A DNA stretch of 64,000 nt from Pseudomonas sp. MN1F (GCF_009391885.1 NZ_VZII01000004.1:33849-97848), one strand, 5' to 3'. Shown: positions 19,625 to 29,152, numbered from the stretch's first letter. Notes: generated by a model not told the origin, from the letters alone. Numbers and translations are program-made.

Positions 19625-20682
19625 CAGTGTGCCTTGAGGTTCTGCAGCTCGACCTGGGCGGCGCCTTCGGCGGCTTCGGCGATGTGGCCGATGACCCACG
19701 GCTGCTCACCGGCGGCGCGCAGTTCGTTCAGGGCCGCTTCCACCTGATCCTGGGCCACGCAGATGACCATGCCGACGCCGCAGTTCAGGACGCGGTGCAT
19801 TTCGTGCTCGTCGACGTTGCCTTTTTCCTGCAGGAAGTCGAACACTGCCGGGCGCTGCCAGCTGGCCACGTCAACCACGGCCTGGGCGTTCTTCGGCAGT
19901 ACGCGCGGGATGTTGTCCAGCAGGCCGCCACCGGTGATGTGGGCCATGGCCTTGACGGCGCCAGTGTTCTTGATCAGCTGCAGCAGTGGCTTGACGTAGA
20001 TGCGGGTCGGCGCCATCAGCAGCTCGGTCAGCGGCTTGCCGTCGAGCTGGGTGTTCTCGATATCGGTGGCGGACACTTCGAGGATCTTGCGGATCAGCGA
20101 GTAGCCGTTGGAGTGCGGGCCGGAGGATGGCAGGGCGATCAGCGCGTCGCCGGTGGCAACCTTGGAACCGTCGATGATCTCGGCCTTTTCCACCACGCCG
20201 ACGCAGAAGCCGGCCAGGTCGTAGTCTTCGCCTTCGTACATGCCTGGCATTTCGGCGGTTTCGCCGCCGACCAGGGAGCAGCCAGCCAGTTCACAGCCGG
20301 CGCCGATGCCGGTGACCACGGTGGCGGCCACGTCGACGTTCAGCTTGCCGGTGGCGTAGTAGTCGAGGAAGAACAACGGCTCGGCGCCGCAGACCACCAA
20401 GTCATTGACGCACATGGCGACCAGGTCCTGGCCGATGCTGTCGTGCTTGTTCAGGTTCAGTGCCAGGCGCAGCTTGGTGCCGACGCCGTCGGTGCCAGAG
20501 ACCAGCACCGGCTGCTTGTAGCCGGCCGGGATCTCGCAGAGGGCGCCGAAGCCGCCCAGGCCACCCATGACTTCAGGGCGTGCGGTGCGTTTTGCCACGC
20601 CCTTGATGCGTTCGACCAGTGCTTCGCCGGCGTCGATGTCTACACCGGCGTCCTTGTAGCTCAGGGAGGGTTGCTTGCTCAT
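19624..20682 (-). CDS. purM: Phosphoribosylformylglycinamidine cyclo-ligase PurM
   Basis: PurM closes the imidazole ring to make AIR using ATP. The 352-residue product shows the AIR-synthase signature: [12 protein letters not shown] at the N-terminus, [24 protein letters not shown] and [16 protein letters not shown]. It is the first gene of the purM-purN-DUF3108 operon. A TAAAAT -10-like hexamer lies at 20790-20795 on the minus strand, about 110 bases upstream. Confidence 0.95.
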   Translation of the reverse strand: MSKQPSLSYKDAGVDIDAGEALVERIKGVAKRTARPEVMGGLGGFGALCEIPAGYKQPVLVSGTDGVGTKLRLALNLNKHDSIGQDLVAMCVNDLVVCGAEPLFFLDYYATGKLNVDVAATVVTGIGAGCELAGCSLVGGETAEMPGMYEGEDYDLAGFCVGVVEKAEIIDGSKVATGDALIALPSSGPHSNGYSLIRKILEVSATDIENTQLDGKPLTELLMAPTRIYVKPLLQLIKNTGAVKAMAHITGGGLLDNIPRVLPKNAQAVVDVASWQRPAVFDFLQEKGNVDEHEMHRVLNCGVGMVICVAQDQVEAALNELRAAGEQPWVIGHIAEAAEGAAQVELQNLKAH

Positions 20683-21128
20683 TGATCCAGGCCTTTAAGA
20701 GGGAGGGATTCGTAAAAACGACCATGACGGCCAAGGCCGGCTATGAAGCGGCGGCTGCCTGAAACGTCAGTGGTCTGTGAAGGCGCGCGATTTTATCAGG
20801 GTTGCCGTGCAGCGGCCATCCTCAGGCCGACGGGCAGGGCATGAAATGGGTAAAAAGTTGAGATGTCTGCCGCCAGAGGTGTATCGCCTGGTAGATCGAG
20901 CGCGGTGACGTCACAGGAGGAACTGGCCCGAAACAGACGCAGGAGCGGTTTATCCGCGATGTGCCGCGCGGGCGGCGCTCGAGCTCACCGGCGCTGAACC
21001 TGTTGCGGCGAACACCTGTCAGACCCAGCACATCTCCCCGGCAATCAATCTTTCACCCCTCGCGACTGGTTACCTGGTGCCCCCGTGTATAAGGTATAGG
21101 CATTGCGGCAAGTGGACAGGAATCCTCC
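20683..21128. other. 446-bp divergent intergenic region
   Basis: No convincing gene. It holds a likely purM promoter (-10 near 20790-20795, minus strand), a composite REP plus GC-hairpin repeat at 20938-20996, and the presumed promoter of the DUF2066 gene with a TATAAGGTATAG stretch near 21090. Short frames here lack ribosome sites and family features. Confidence 0.6.
20938..20996. repeat. REP half-palindrome joined to GC-rich hairpin (copy 2)
   Basis: The REP core AGGAGCGGTTTATCCGCGATG at its left end is followed directly by the 34-base block 20963-20996. That block repeats 6567-6600 with only a few substitutions, keeping the GCCGC-GCGG-GCGGC hairpin and the CTCGAnCTCACnGGCGC tail. Confidence 0.75.
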
Positions 21129-22199
21129 ATGCGTTTATCCAACATTCTGGCAGCCAGTTGCCTGGCCCTGATCTCAGCCACCGCCCTGGCTGAAAATGTC
21201 TCCGGCCTGTACCAGGTGCGCGAGCCGCTCGAAGGGCAGGGCGCCGAAGCCCGCTCCGCAGCCACAGTCAAGGCCTTCGATACCTTGGTGCTGCGCCTGA
21301 CCGGCGACCCCAAGGCGGCGCAGAACCCGGCGCTGGCCGACTTGCGCAAGGACCCGCAACAGGTCATCAACCAGGTCGGCACCGAGGCCGGGCCACCGGA
21401 GTCGGTGCTGGTCGAGTTCGACCCCGGCAGTACCGAACGTGCCTTGCGCAAGGCCGGCCTGGCGCTGTGGGGCAGTAACCGGCCCTCCATCCTCGGCTGG
21501 TGGCTCAACGACAGCGCCGAAGGCAGCAACCTGGTCGGTGACGGCCAGGCCAGCGCCCAGCCGCTGCGCCGAGCGGCCCAGCACCGTGGCCTGCCGCTGC
21601 GCCTGCCGCTGGCCGATCTGCAGGAGCAACTGGTAGCCAATGCCAAGCAACTCGAAGGCACTGACCCGGCGCCCTTGCGGCAAGCCTCGGAACGCTACGG
21701 CGCCGATGCCATGTTGGCCGTGCACGCCCATGAAGCCGATGGCAAGTGGCAAGGTAAATGGCAGCTGTGGCAGGGCGACCAGCGCGAGCAGGGCAACGTT
21801 GAGGCCGCTGACCAGGCGGCCTTGGCAGACGCTGTCATGCTGGCGGTCAGCAGCCGCCTGGCGCCGCGCTATGTGATCAAGGCCGGTGCCAGCAGCCTGC
21901 TGCAGTTGCAGGTGCAAGGCATGAACCTGCAGCGCTATGCAGAGCTGAGCCGTGTACTCGAGCCTTATGGCCCGCGCCTGCAACTGGCCGAAGGGGCAAC
22001 CTTGACCTATGCGGTCACCGGCAACCGCGAGCAGTTGCGTGCCCAGCTGGGCCTGGCCAAATTGCAGGAAGTGCCACCCGAGCAGGCACCGCCGACCCCG
22101 GTCACACCTGCTGCGCCCCCGGGTGCAGCAGCTGGCCAGCCAGGCACGCCCGCACCTGTCGCCGCCAAACCGTTCGACGGCCTGCGATTTCATTGGTAA
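21129..22199 (+). CDS. DUF2066 domain exported protein
   Basis: The 356-residue product starts with a signal peptide (ASCLALISATALAE), then the DUF2066 segments GLYQVREPLEGQ, KAFDTLVLRLTGD and LVEFDPGSTERALRKAGLALWG. The C-terminal 40 residues are proline/alanine-rich (PPTPVTPAAPPGAAA), probably disordered. The role of DUF2066 is unknown. It sits 12 bases before the AI-2E family gene and upstream of hda, a conserved pseudomonad order. Confidence 0.78.
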   Translation: MRLSNILAASCLALISATALAENVSGLYQVREPLEGQGAEARSAATVKAFDTLVLRLTGDPKAAQNPALADLRKDPQQVINQVGTEAGPPESVLVEFDPGSTERALRKAGLALWGSNRPSILGWWLNDSAEGSNLVGDGQASAQPLRRAAQHRGLPLRLPLADLQEQLVANAKQLEGTDPAPLRQASERYGADAMLAVHAHEADGKWQGKWQLWQGDQREQGNVEAADQAALADAVMLAVSSRLAPRYVIKAGASSLLQLQVQGMNLQRYAELSRVLEPYGPRLQLAEGATLTYAVTGNREQLRAQLGLAKLQEVPPEQAPPTPVTPAAPPGAAAGQPGTPAPVAAKPFDGLRFHW

Positions 22200-22211
22200 G
22201 GGGCGCGATCG

Positions 22212-23285
22212 ATGACTGACATGCGTCGCTGGATCGGTTGGGGTGCTGCGCTGCTGATCGCCGTGCTTCTTTATAGCCTGCACAACATTCTCACACCCTT
22301 CCTGGTAGGCATCCTGCTGGCCTACCTGGCCGACCCGCTGGTCGACCGCCTGGAGCGCATGGGCCTGTCGCGTACCTGGGGTGTGGTGGTGGTGTTCGGC
22401 CTTTTCACGCTGGTGCTGATGGCCTTGCTGCTGGTGTTGGTGCCGCTGCTGGCCAAACAGTTGCTGCGCCTGTACGAGCTGGCGCCGCAGATGCTCGACT
22501 GGCTCGAGCATGTGGCGCTGCCGTGGGTGCAGGGGCGCCTGGGCCTGGCCGACGGGTTCTGGAAGTTCGACAAGATCAAGGCTGCCATTGGCGCACACAT
22601 GGGCCAGACCACCGACATCGTCGGCATGTTGCTGTCCCACGCCACCGCGTCGAGCCTGGCACTGATCGCCTGGTTGGCCAACATGGTGCTGATCCCGGTG
22701 GTGGGCTTCTATCTGTTGCGCGACTGGGACCTGATGATGGCCAAGCTGAGGGGCCTGTTGCCGCGCCAGCGCGAGCCCCAGGTGGTGAGCCTGGCGGGCG
22801 AATGCCATGAAGTACTGGGTGCGTTCGTTCGCGGGCAGTTGATGGTGATGCTTGCGCTTGGCGTCATCTACTCTGCCGGCCTGATGCTGGTCGGGCTCGA
22901 ACTGGGCCTGCTGATCGGCATGCTTGCGGGGCTGGCGGCCATCGTGCCTTACATGGGCTTCATCATTGGCATCGGTGCTGCGTTGGTGGCCGGGCTCTTC
23001 CAGTTTGGCGGTGACCTGTATCCGATGCTCGGCATCGTCGCCGTGTTCATGGTCGGGCAGGCGCTGGAGGGCATGGTGCTGACCCCGTTGCTGGTCGGTG
23101 ACCGCATCGGCCTGCACCCGGTGGCGGTGATCTTCGCCATCCTCGCCGGTGGCGAACTGTTCGGCTTCACCGGGGTGTTGCTGGCGTTGCCGGTGGCGGC
23201 GGTGATCATGGTGCTGCTGCGGCATGTGCATGACCTGTACAAGGAATCGGACATGTATGCCGGGGATGTCGACCCGGATTTGTGA
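22212..23285 (+). CDS. AI-2E family transporter (PerM/TqsA-like permease)
   Basis: A 357-residue inner-membrane protein with about eight hydrophobic helices. It has the family hallmarks LYSLHNILTPFLVGILLAYL at the N-terminus and the conserved C-terminal block around VGDRIGLHPVAVIFAIL, GELFGFTGVLLALPVAA. The family includes TqsA (autoinducer-2 export) and sodium-dependent permeases. The substrate here cannot be assigned. It is probably cotranscribed with DUF2066. Confidence 0.85.
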   Translation: MTDMRRWIGWGAALLIAVLLYSLHNILTPFLVGILLAYLADPLVDRLERMGLSRTWGVVVVFGLFTLVLMALLLVLVPLLAKQLLRLYELAPQMLDWLEHVALPWVQGRLGLADGFWKFDKIKAAIGAHMGQTTDIVGMLLSHATASSLALIAWLANMVLIPVVGFYLLRDWDLMMAKLRGLLPRQREPQVVSLAGECHEVLGAFVRGQLMVMLALGVIYSAGLMLVGLELGLLIGMLAGLAAIVPYMGFIIGIGAALVAGLFQFGGDLYPMLGIVAVFMVGQALEGMVLTPLLVGDRIGLHPVAVIFAILAGGELFGFTGVLLALPVAAVIMVLLRHVHDLYKESDMYAGDVDPDL

Positions 23286-23438
23286 CCTGGGTGCCGGGTT
23301 GCGTCGCCCCAAAGTGGCGCAACTCGTTGATTTTCTTTGTGCTATCCGCCTGCATGATTGTGCGCCCTGCAATGCGGGTATAGACTTTGCACATTGTTCA
23401 CCAAAGGCCCCCTGCGGTCCTGCCGACCGCCCGCGAGC

Positions 23439-24146
23439 ATGAAACCACCGATCCAGTTGCCCCTGGGTGTGCGCCTGCGCGATGACGCCACCTTCATCAA
23501 CTACTATCCGGGCGCCAATGCCGCGGCGTTGGGCTATGTCGAGCGGCTGTGCGAAGCCGACGCCGGCTGGACCGAGAGCCTCATCTACCTGTGGGGCAAG
23601 CAGGGCGTTGGCCGCAGCCACCTGCTGCAGGCCGCCACCCATCGCTTGCAGCAACGCGGCGAACCGGCGGTATACCTGCCACTGGCGCAATTGCTCGAGC
23701 GCGGCGTGGAACTGCTCGATTACCTGGCCCAGTACGAGCTGGTGTGCATCGATGACCTGCACGTGATCGCCGGCAAGGCGGATTGGGAAGAGGCGATGTT
23801 CCACCTGTTCAACCGCCTGCGCGACAGCGGCCGCCGCCTGCTGCTGGCGGCTTCCGCTTCACCTCGCGAGCTGCCGATCAAGCTGCCTGACCTCAAATCA
23901 CGGTTGACCCTGGCCCTGGTCTTCCAGATGCGTGGCCTGTCCGATGAAGACAAGCTGCGCGCCCTGCAACTGCGCGCCTCACGCCGTGGTCTGCACCTGA
24001 CCGACGAAGTCGGCCATTTCATCCTTACGCGCGGGACGCGCAGCATGAGCGCGCTGTTCGACCTGCTCGAACGCCTCGACCAGGCCTCCCTGCAGGCCCA
24101 GCGCAAGCTGACCATCCCCTTCCTGAAGGAAACCCTCGGCTGGTAA
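23439..24146 (+). CDS. hda: DnaA regulatory inactivator Hda
   Basis: Hda is a DnaA-like AAA+ protein that, with the DNA-loaded beta clamp, stimulates ATP hydrolysis by DnaA and prevents over-initiation. The 235-residue product starts MKPPIQLPLGVRL, where QLPLG is the clamp-binding motif. It has a P-loop-like GKQGVGRSHLLQAA, Walker B LVCIDDLHVI and sensor region LPDLKSRL. The ATG at 23439 places the clamp motif at residues 6-10 as in E. coli. Confidence 0.9.
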   Translation: MKPPIQLPLGVRLRDDATFINYYPGANAAALGYVERLCEADAGWTESLIYLWGKQGVGRSHLLQAATHRLQQRGEPAVYLPLAQLLERGVELLDYLAQYELVCIDDLHVIAGKADWEEAMFHLFNRLRDSGRRLLLAASASPRELPIKLPDLKSRLTLALVFQMRGLSDEDKLRALQLRASRRGLHLTDEVGHFILTRGTRSMSALFDLLERLDQASLQAQRKLTIPFLKETLGW

Positions 24147-24267
24147 CGCCCGTAAACACTGGGCTCTGAGGCGAAAAACGAAAAAGTCACATCTTTTTCG
24201 ATAAAATTTGCAAATGGCCATGATAGAGGGCATAGTTTCACCCTTCTAAAGGATTACAGACACGGTC

Positions 24268-24912
24268 GTGCCCATGCTGAAGCGCTTCGCACCCCTCGTG
24301 CCCCTCGCACTCGTGACCCTGCTTATTGGCTGCGCGGCCCACGGCCCGGATTCCCAGCCCCAGGATCACACCCCGATTGCCTCGCAATCGGTCAACAAGG
24401 CCAAGGCTTCGCCTTCGTCCGTTTTCGGCGAAGAAGAACAGGCCACTGAAGATGACCTGGAGGCCTTCTCCAGCAGCAAGCCGTATCAGCTCCCGGTGCT
24501 GGCAGACAGCATCCTTGAGCGCGGCATGGCGCTGATCGGCACCCGCTACCGCTTCGGCGGTACCTCGGAAGCCTCCGGTTTCGACTGCAGCGGTTTCATC
24601 GGCTACCTGTTCCGCGAAGAGGCCGGCATGAACCTGCCGCGCTCGACCCGCGAAATGATCAACGTCGATGCGCCGAAGGTGGCTCGCAACAAGCTCAAGC
24701 CAGGCGACCTGCTGTTCTTCAGCACCAATGGCCGTGGCCGTGTCAGCCATGCTGGCATCTACCTGGGTGACAACCAGTTCATCCACTCCAGCAGCCGCCG
24801 CAGCGGTGGTGTGCGCATCGACAGCCTCGGTGACCGCTACTGGAGCAAGACCTTCATCGAAGCCAAGCGTGCCTTGGCCATGGCGCCGACTACCAATATC
24901 GCGCGCAACTGA
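24268..24912 (+). CDS. NlpC/P60 family lipoprotein (first of two)
   Basis: A predicted outer-membrane-anchored peptidoglycan endopeptidase. The 214-residue product has a lipobox (LIGC, Cys22), a linker and an NlpC/P60 domain. The catalytic Cys is in GFDCSGFIGYLF, the His in VSHAGIYLG and the third polar residue in FIHSSS. The start could be GTG at 24268 or ATG at 24274; the AAGGA is rather far from both. The gene at 25048 is a paralogue, so this is a tandem duplication. Confidence 0.85.
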   Translation: MPMLKRFAPLVPLALVTLLIGCAAHGPDSQPQDHTPIASQSVNKAKASPSSVFGEEEQATEDDLEAFSSSKPYQLPVLADSILERGMALIGTRYRFGGTSEASGFDCSGFIGYLFREEAGMNLPRSTREMINVDAPKVARNKLKPGDLLFFSTNGRGRVSHAGIYLGDNQFIHSSSRRSGGVRIDSLGDRYWSKTFIEAKRALAMAPTTNIARN

Positions 24913-25047
24913 TATCAAAATGATATATCCTGCCGCGGCGGCGTAGCTGAAAAGCTCGCCGCCGTGCGCATTTACAGAAAGCGTCTAATCTAAATTCTCA
25001 ACTCTTTTCGGCTGCGGCCGTTCGGTCTCAGACAGGAAGTTCTGGCC

Positions 25048-25581
25048 ATGGCGATGATGGCGCGCTTCGCATTCCTTTCCCTGGTGGCATTGCTTGCCGC
25101 CTGCTCCAGTCGTGCCCCGGCGCCGGCTCCTGTGGTGCAGCCACAGTTCACCTACAACCAGCCAGAAGGCTCGCCGCTCGCCGACGACGTGCTGATCCGC
25201 GCGATCGGTCTGGTTGGCACTCCGTATCGTTGGGGTGGCAACACACCGGACTCCGGCTTCGATTGCAGCGGCTTGATCGGCTATGTGTACCGCGATGCGG
25301 CGGGTATCAGCCTGCCGCGCTCGACGCGCGAGATGATCGTCATGCGCGCACCCACCGTGGACATCAACTCATTGCAGTCGGGTGACCTGGTGTTCTTTGC
25401 CACCGGTGGTGGTTCGCAGGTTAGCCATGCCGGCATCTATGTAGGAGAAGGGCGCTTCGTGCATGCGCCCCGCACGGGCGGTACGGTACGCCTGGATTAC
25501 CTCTCCAACAGCTATTGGTCCAAAGCCTACCTGCAGGCCAAGCGGGTCATCCCGCAAGGGAACCTCGCGCAGAACCGCTGA
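25048..25581 (+). CDS. NlpC/P60 family lipoprotein (second of two)
   Basis: A 177-residue lipoprotein (Cys19 in LLAAC) with an NlpC/P60 endopeptidase domain: GFDCSGLIGYVYR (catalytic Cys), VSHAGIYVG (His), FVHAPR (third His). It resembles E. coli MepS (Spr), which cuts peptide cross-links to let the sacculus grow. It shares LPRSTREMI with its upstream neighbour at the same place but has a shorter linker. It has its own 135-base upstream region and may be separately transcribed. Confidence 0.87.
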   Translation: MAMMARFAFLSLVALLAACSSRAPAPAPVVQPQFTYNQPEGSPLADDVLIRAIGLVGTPYRWGGNTPDSGFDCSGLIGYVYRDAAGISLPRSTREMIVMRAPTVDINSLQSGDLVFFATGGGSQVSHAGIYVGEGRFVHAPRTGGTVRLDYLSNSYWSKAYLQAKRVIPQGNLAQNR

Positions 25582-25677
25582 TTTTGCGCCGCCCCCGCCT
25601 GGGGCATACATCTACCACTCCACGTTGCCGCGAGGTCGCCAGTATGCGCCTGCGATAGCAACGCTTTGGAGTGGGCC

Positions 25678-28224
25678 ATGAATACCCTTGATGAACGAAT
25701 GAACCGCAGCCTGGATAGCCTGGATGAGGCGCGCCCGCTGGTGCGCCTGGTGGACCAGATCCTCACGGACTTCCCTGACTTGTATGAGCTGGCACATCAC
25801 CATGCCGCGCAGCTCCTGCACACGCACACCGGCAAATGGATGAACCCACGGTTGGTCTGGTGGCACCAGTTCAACCACGAACACAGCAGTGCGCGCAGCT
25901 TCACGGGCTGGCAGCACAGCGGTCCACCGCAGAAGTCGATGGTGATGACCGAGTTGCTGATCGAGCGTTTCGACCTGTACTACCAGGATGCAGCCGATGA
26001 GCTCGACCAGCGCGGAGGCTTCTACCTGCAAGGGCCCCACGCCTCTACCTACAATGAACGCAATGAAGTACCGATGTTGGGCAGCGAGGTGCAGAAGGAT
26101 CTGTGGGCCCTGGACCTGGCGGTGCTGTATCGCGAATCGGTTGAGCGCTTCTGGTCGAGCAACGCTAGCCATTTTCGTACGTTGTCCAAGATCAACCTGC
26201 TGGGGCAAGTGACCGCGGCCTTGCTCGACAAGCGTATTACGGCACAAGACGCCCAGCGTCTGCGCAGGCTGGTGGCCCCGGAGCTGGCCAACGTGGCCAT
26301 GCCTTCGCTTGCCATGCTGCAAAGCCAATCCACTGACAACAGCTTGGCCGTCAGCCGTTATACCTTCGGTGAGGGAGACAGGGGCTGCCTGCTAACGATG
26401 CAGGCGGCTGATGGCCGGGTGATCGCCTATTTGCCTTGGGCGGCCGAGGCATTGCGGGGTTTCGATTCGGCGCAGGCGATGGCCTCCTGGCTGCGTACCC
26501 AGTTGCAGGCCGAGGGCGCGTTGCAAGCGTTCGTCATGGCGGCCCACAATAACCCTCGCGACAGGTCGGTCAACCAGCTGATCAGGGTGCACCTGCAAGG
26601 CATCGCCAATAGCCGTGACGATGAGGCCGGGTTGATTGCGTTGTCGCTGTTCAAGCGCTCGCTCGGCAGCGATCTTTTTGCTTGGCTGTGCGATCAGGCT
26701 GCCGCAGAAATGCGCCGCAACGGGCAGCTGCTGCAAGACAACGCGGGACTGCGCAAGGCCATGTGTAGCGGCTACCTCTCGGCTTTCCTGAACGTCTTTG
26801 GCGGCCTTGCGCCGCTGGGCTGGCCGATGTCACTCATGCTGCTCGGGGCCACTGTCGCCAAGGTCGGGCTGGATGTGGATGCGGCGCTGCACGCCACCGA
26901 TGAGCAGCAACGCAAGCAGGCGTTGCGTTCGGCGATGATCGAAAGCATCTATGCGACCTTCAACATGGTGGACATCGGCTTCGCCTCGATGCATGCCTCG
27001 TTGGCTTACGAAACCCCGCCTCACGAGGTCAGCGTCAGTCTCGATGACTGGCAGCCGGTGGAGTCAGCCAGCGTGGCGGTAGAGGGGCAGGAGAGCAATG
27101 CCGTGCTCGACGGCGAGCTGACGCAGAGCGGGCGTTTGCGTGGCATACGTGTCGATCAGGACGGTCGCTGCTGGATCACGCTCAATGGCCTGAGCTATCG
27201 CGTGCGCTACAGCCACGAACTGGCGGTCTGGCTGGTGGTGCCCGCAGACAATCCGTTCGCCTTCGCTGCGTTGCAGCCGTTGCGCTTGAACGAGGTCGGC
27301 GAGTGGGAGCTACTGGCACCGCCACGGTTGCACGGCGGTATGGCGCCGGAGGAGGAGGGCCTGCCCATTACCCGGTCATCTTTCTGGGACGTCTATACGG
27401 TCAGTGAGGGCGCGCGGCTTGGGCGACTGGCGGCCAGGGCATTGCGCAGGCAAAAAGCCCTGCTGGCGAGCTGGCCAGTGGCTGAGTTGCCGCGCGGCCG
27501 GGTCCCCGACCTCGATGCGCTGGGCCTGGACTGCGTGATGGTCGGCGGCAAGCGTTACTATTCCTACCGCTATGGCAGCCAGTACTTCAATACCCTGATC
27601 GAGTACTACACCAGCGATGAGTCACAAGTGAATGACGTTTTCCGTTGGGGTACGTACAAATACGGTGATGAAGACACATACATCGCCGACCTGGCCGACA
27701 GTCTGGGACTGCTGCCCAAGAATAACCAGGTGACGCTGTACCGAGGTGGCAACCATTCCCGTGGCACCGGCGGAGACGCTTACAGGGCCGGTCATTTGCG
27801 GGTGGGTGATGTGCTGGTCAATACCGACATCACCTCGTTTACCGAAAACCCCTACAAGGTTGCCGAGTTCGCCTCGGTGCCGAGCCGGCAAGTGCCAGAC
27901 GGCTTGCCGGGGCGCTTCGATAACAGTTCGGTGGTGTTCGAGCTGCCGGCCGGGCAATACCGTGATGCCACGCCGGTCAGTGCGTTTTCCCTGTACTGGG
28001 ATGAGGCCGAGAGCTTGTTCCTGCCAGGGCATTACTTCCGCATCGAGGGCCTGGAGGAGGTCAAGGGCGAGCACTACCAGTTTATCAAGGTGACCCTGAA
28101 GCAAACCGTCAAGCCTGCTGACGGGGTGGTGTACGACTTGCGTTCCGGGTTGCAGTTCAACGAAGCGGACTACCGCAGGCGTTTTCGTACACCCGCCCTG
28201 GTCGAGCGTTTCTTCCCAGGTTGA
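25678..28224 (+). CDS. Large toxin-like protein: DUF6543/dermonecrotic-type body with C-terminal ADP-ribosyltransferase-like domain
   Basis: An 848-residue protein without signal peptide. The N-terminal part (residues about 20-200) matches the DUF6543 toxin-type module of pseudomonads (WHQFNHEHSSARSFTGWQH, GFYLQGPHASTYNERNEVP). A hydrophobic stretch at about 362-435 (YLSAFLNVFGGLAPLGW) could insert in membranes. The C-terminus has an R-S-ExE transferase signature: Arg689 in TLYRGG, Ser720 in ITSFTENPYKVAEFA and E776-A-E778 before SLFLPGHYFRI. I infer arginine-type mono-ADP-ribosylation of a target protein. The start ATG at 25678 follows GGAG. No immunity gene, secretion gene or chaperone is adjacent. 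The region 27601-27660 is only 28/60 G+C, which suggests acquisition. Confidence 0.7.
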   Translation: MNTLDERMNRSLDSLDEARPLVRLVDQILTDFPDLYELAHHHAAQLLHTHTGKWMNPRLVWWHQFNHEHSSARSFTGWQHSGPPQKSMVMTELLIERFDLYYQDAADELDQRGGFYLQGPHASTYNERNEVPMLGSEVQKDLWALDLAVLYRESVERFWSSNASHFRTLSKINLLGQVTAALLDKRITAQDAQRLRRLVAPELANVAMPSLAMLQSQSTDNSLAVSRYTFGEGDRGCLLTMQAADGRVIAYLPWAAEALRGFDSAQAMASWLRTQLQAEGALQAFVMAAHNNPRDRSVNQLIRVHLQGIANSRDDEAGLIALSLFKRSLGSDLFAWLCDQAAAEMRRNGQLLQDNAGLRKAMCSGYLSAFLNVFGGLAPLGWPMSLMLLGATVAKVGLDVDAALHATDEQQRKQALRSAMIESIYATFNMVDIGFASMHASLAYETPPHEVSVSLDDWQPVESASVAVEGQESNAVLDGELTQSGRLRGIRVDQDGRCWITLNGLSYRVRYSHELAVWLVVPADNPFAFAALQPLRLNEVGEWELLAPPRLHGGMAPEEEGLPITRSSFWDVYTVSEGARLGRLAARALRRQKALLASWPVAELPRGRVPDLDALGLDCVMVGGKRYYSYRYGSQYFNTLIEYYTSDESQVNDVFRWGTYKYGDEDTYIADLADSLGLLPKNNQVTLYRGGNHSRGTGGDAYRAGHLRVGDVLVNTDITSFTENPYKVAEFASVPSRQVPDGLPGRFDNSSVVFELPAGQYRDATPVSAFSLYWDEAESLFLPGHYFRIEGLEEVKGEHYQFIKVTLKQTVKPADGVVYDLRSGLQFNEADYRRRFRTPALVERFFPG

Positions 28225-28231
28225 TTGCGAC

Positions 28232-29152
28232 CTAGTCGACATCCTCCAGGTCGAGGTGGTCGATGCGCTCGAAGCGCTCGATGAGAAAGTCGATCAGGCG
28301 TCGAACCCGTGCTGAAAGGTGCAATTGCTGTGGGTACACGGCATAGACATCGGCGCGGGTAGGCGTCTGGTCTTCCAGCAACAGGCGCAGGCGCCCGCTG
28401 CGCACGTAGCGGGCGATGTCCCACTCGGCGCGCAGGAGGATGCCGTGGCCCTGCAGTGCCCAGTTCAGCGCCACTTCGCCATCATTGCAGCTCAGTGCGC
28501 CTCGGACCTTGATGTTCTGGGTGCGTCCGCCGTTGGTAAAAGTCCACACGCCGTAGGGCGATTCGTTCTGGCGCAGGAAAATGCAGTTGTGCTGGGACAA
28601 GTCTGCAAGCTTCTGCGGCGTGCCGTGTTTTTCCAGATACAGCGGTGAGGCACACAGCAATCGGCGGTTGGAGGCGATCTTGCGGGCGTGGAAGGACGCA
28701 TCCGGCAAACTGCCGAAACGGATGCCCAGATCGAAGCCATGACTGGCCAGGTCCAGCGGATGGTCGCTGATCTCCAGTTGCACCTCGATGTCCGGATGGC
28801 GGGCATAGAAATCAGCCAGTGCCGGGCCAATGTAGCGGCGGCCAAAGCCCAATGACGCGTTGACTCGGATCAGCCCCTTGGGTTCGGCGCGGTGCTGGCC
28901 GATCAGTTGCTCCACTTCATCCACCTGGGCGAGGATCCGCGCAGCATGGGCGAAGTACAGCTCGCCCTCGGCGGTCAGGCTCATGGAGCGGGTGGTGCGG
29001 TTGACCAGGCGGATGCCCAGGCGCGCTTCCAGCGCAGCCAGGCGCTTGCTCACCGCCGGTGGTGTCACGCCCAGCTCACGCGCCGTGGCGGCCAGGCTGC
29101 CTTGCTTGGCCAGCAGGTGGAAGAAGCCCAGGTCCTGTGTCGGATTCATCAT
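28232..29152 (-). CDS. dmlR: LysR-type regulator, probable D-malate/tartrate regulator DmlR
   Basis: A 306-residue LysR-type activator with an N-terminal winged helix (FFHLLAKQGSLAATARELG, TPPAVSKRLAALEARLG) and a substrate-binding domain. It is divergent from the dmlA gene, the same arrangement as dmlR-dmlA of E. coli, so D-malate or tartrate is the likely inducer. The start is the first of two adjacent ATGs (29152 or 29149). The palindrome at 29152-29188 overlaps this start, which fits autorepression. Its stop lies 7 bases from the stop of the toxin gene. Confidence 0.82.
   Translation of the reverse strand: MMNPTQDLGFFHLLAKQGSLAATARELGVTPPAVSKRLAALEARLGIRLVNRTTRSMSLTAEGELYFAHAARILAQVDEVEQLIGQHRAEPKGLIRVNASLGFGRRYIGPALADFYARHPDIEVQLEISDHPLDLASHGFDLGIRFGSLPDASFHARKIASNRRLLCASPLYLEKHGTPQKLADLSQHNCIFLRQNESPYGVWTFTNGGRTQNIKVRGALSCNDGEVALNWALQGHGILLRAEWDIARYVRSGRLRLLLEDQTPTRADVYAVYPQQLHLSARVRRLIDFLIERFERIDHLDLEDVD

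Noticed and set aside
21174..23804. An 876-codon minus-strand frame opposite DUF2066, AI-2E and hda
   Set aside because: Gln/His/Arg-rich shadow with no motif, crossing three genes and their promoters.
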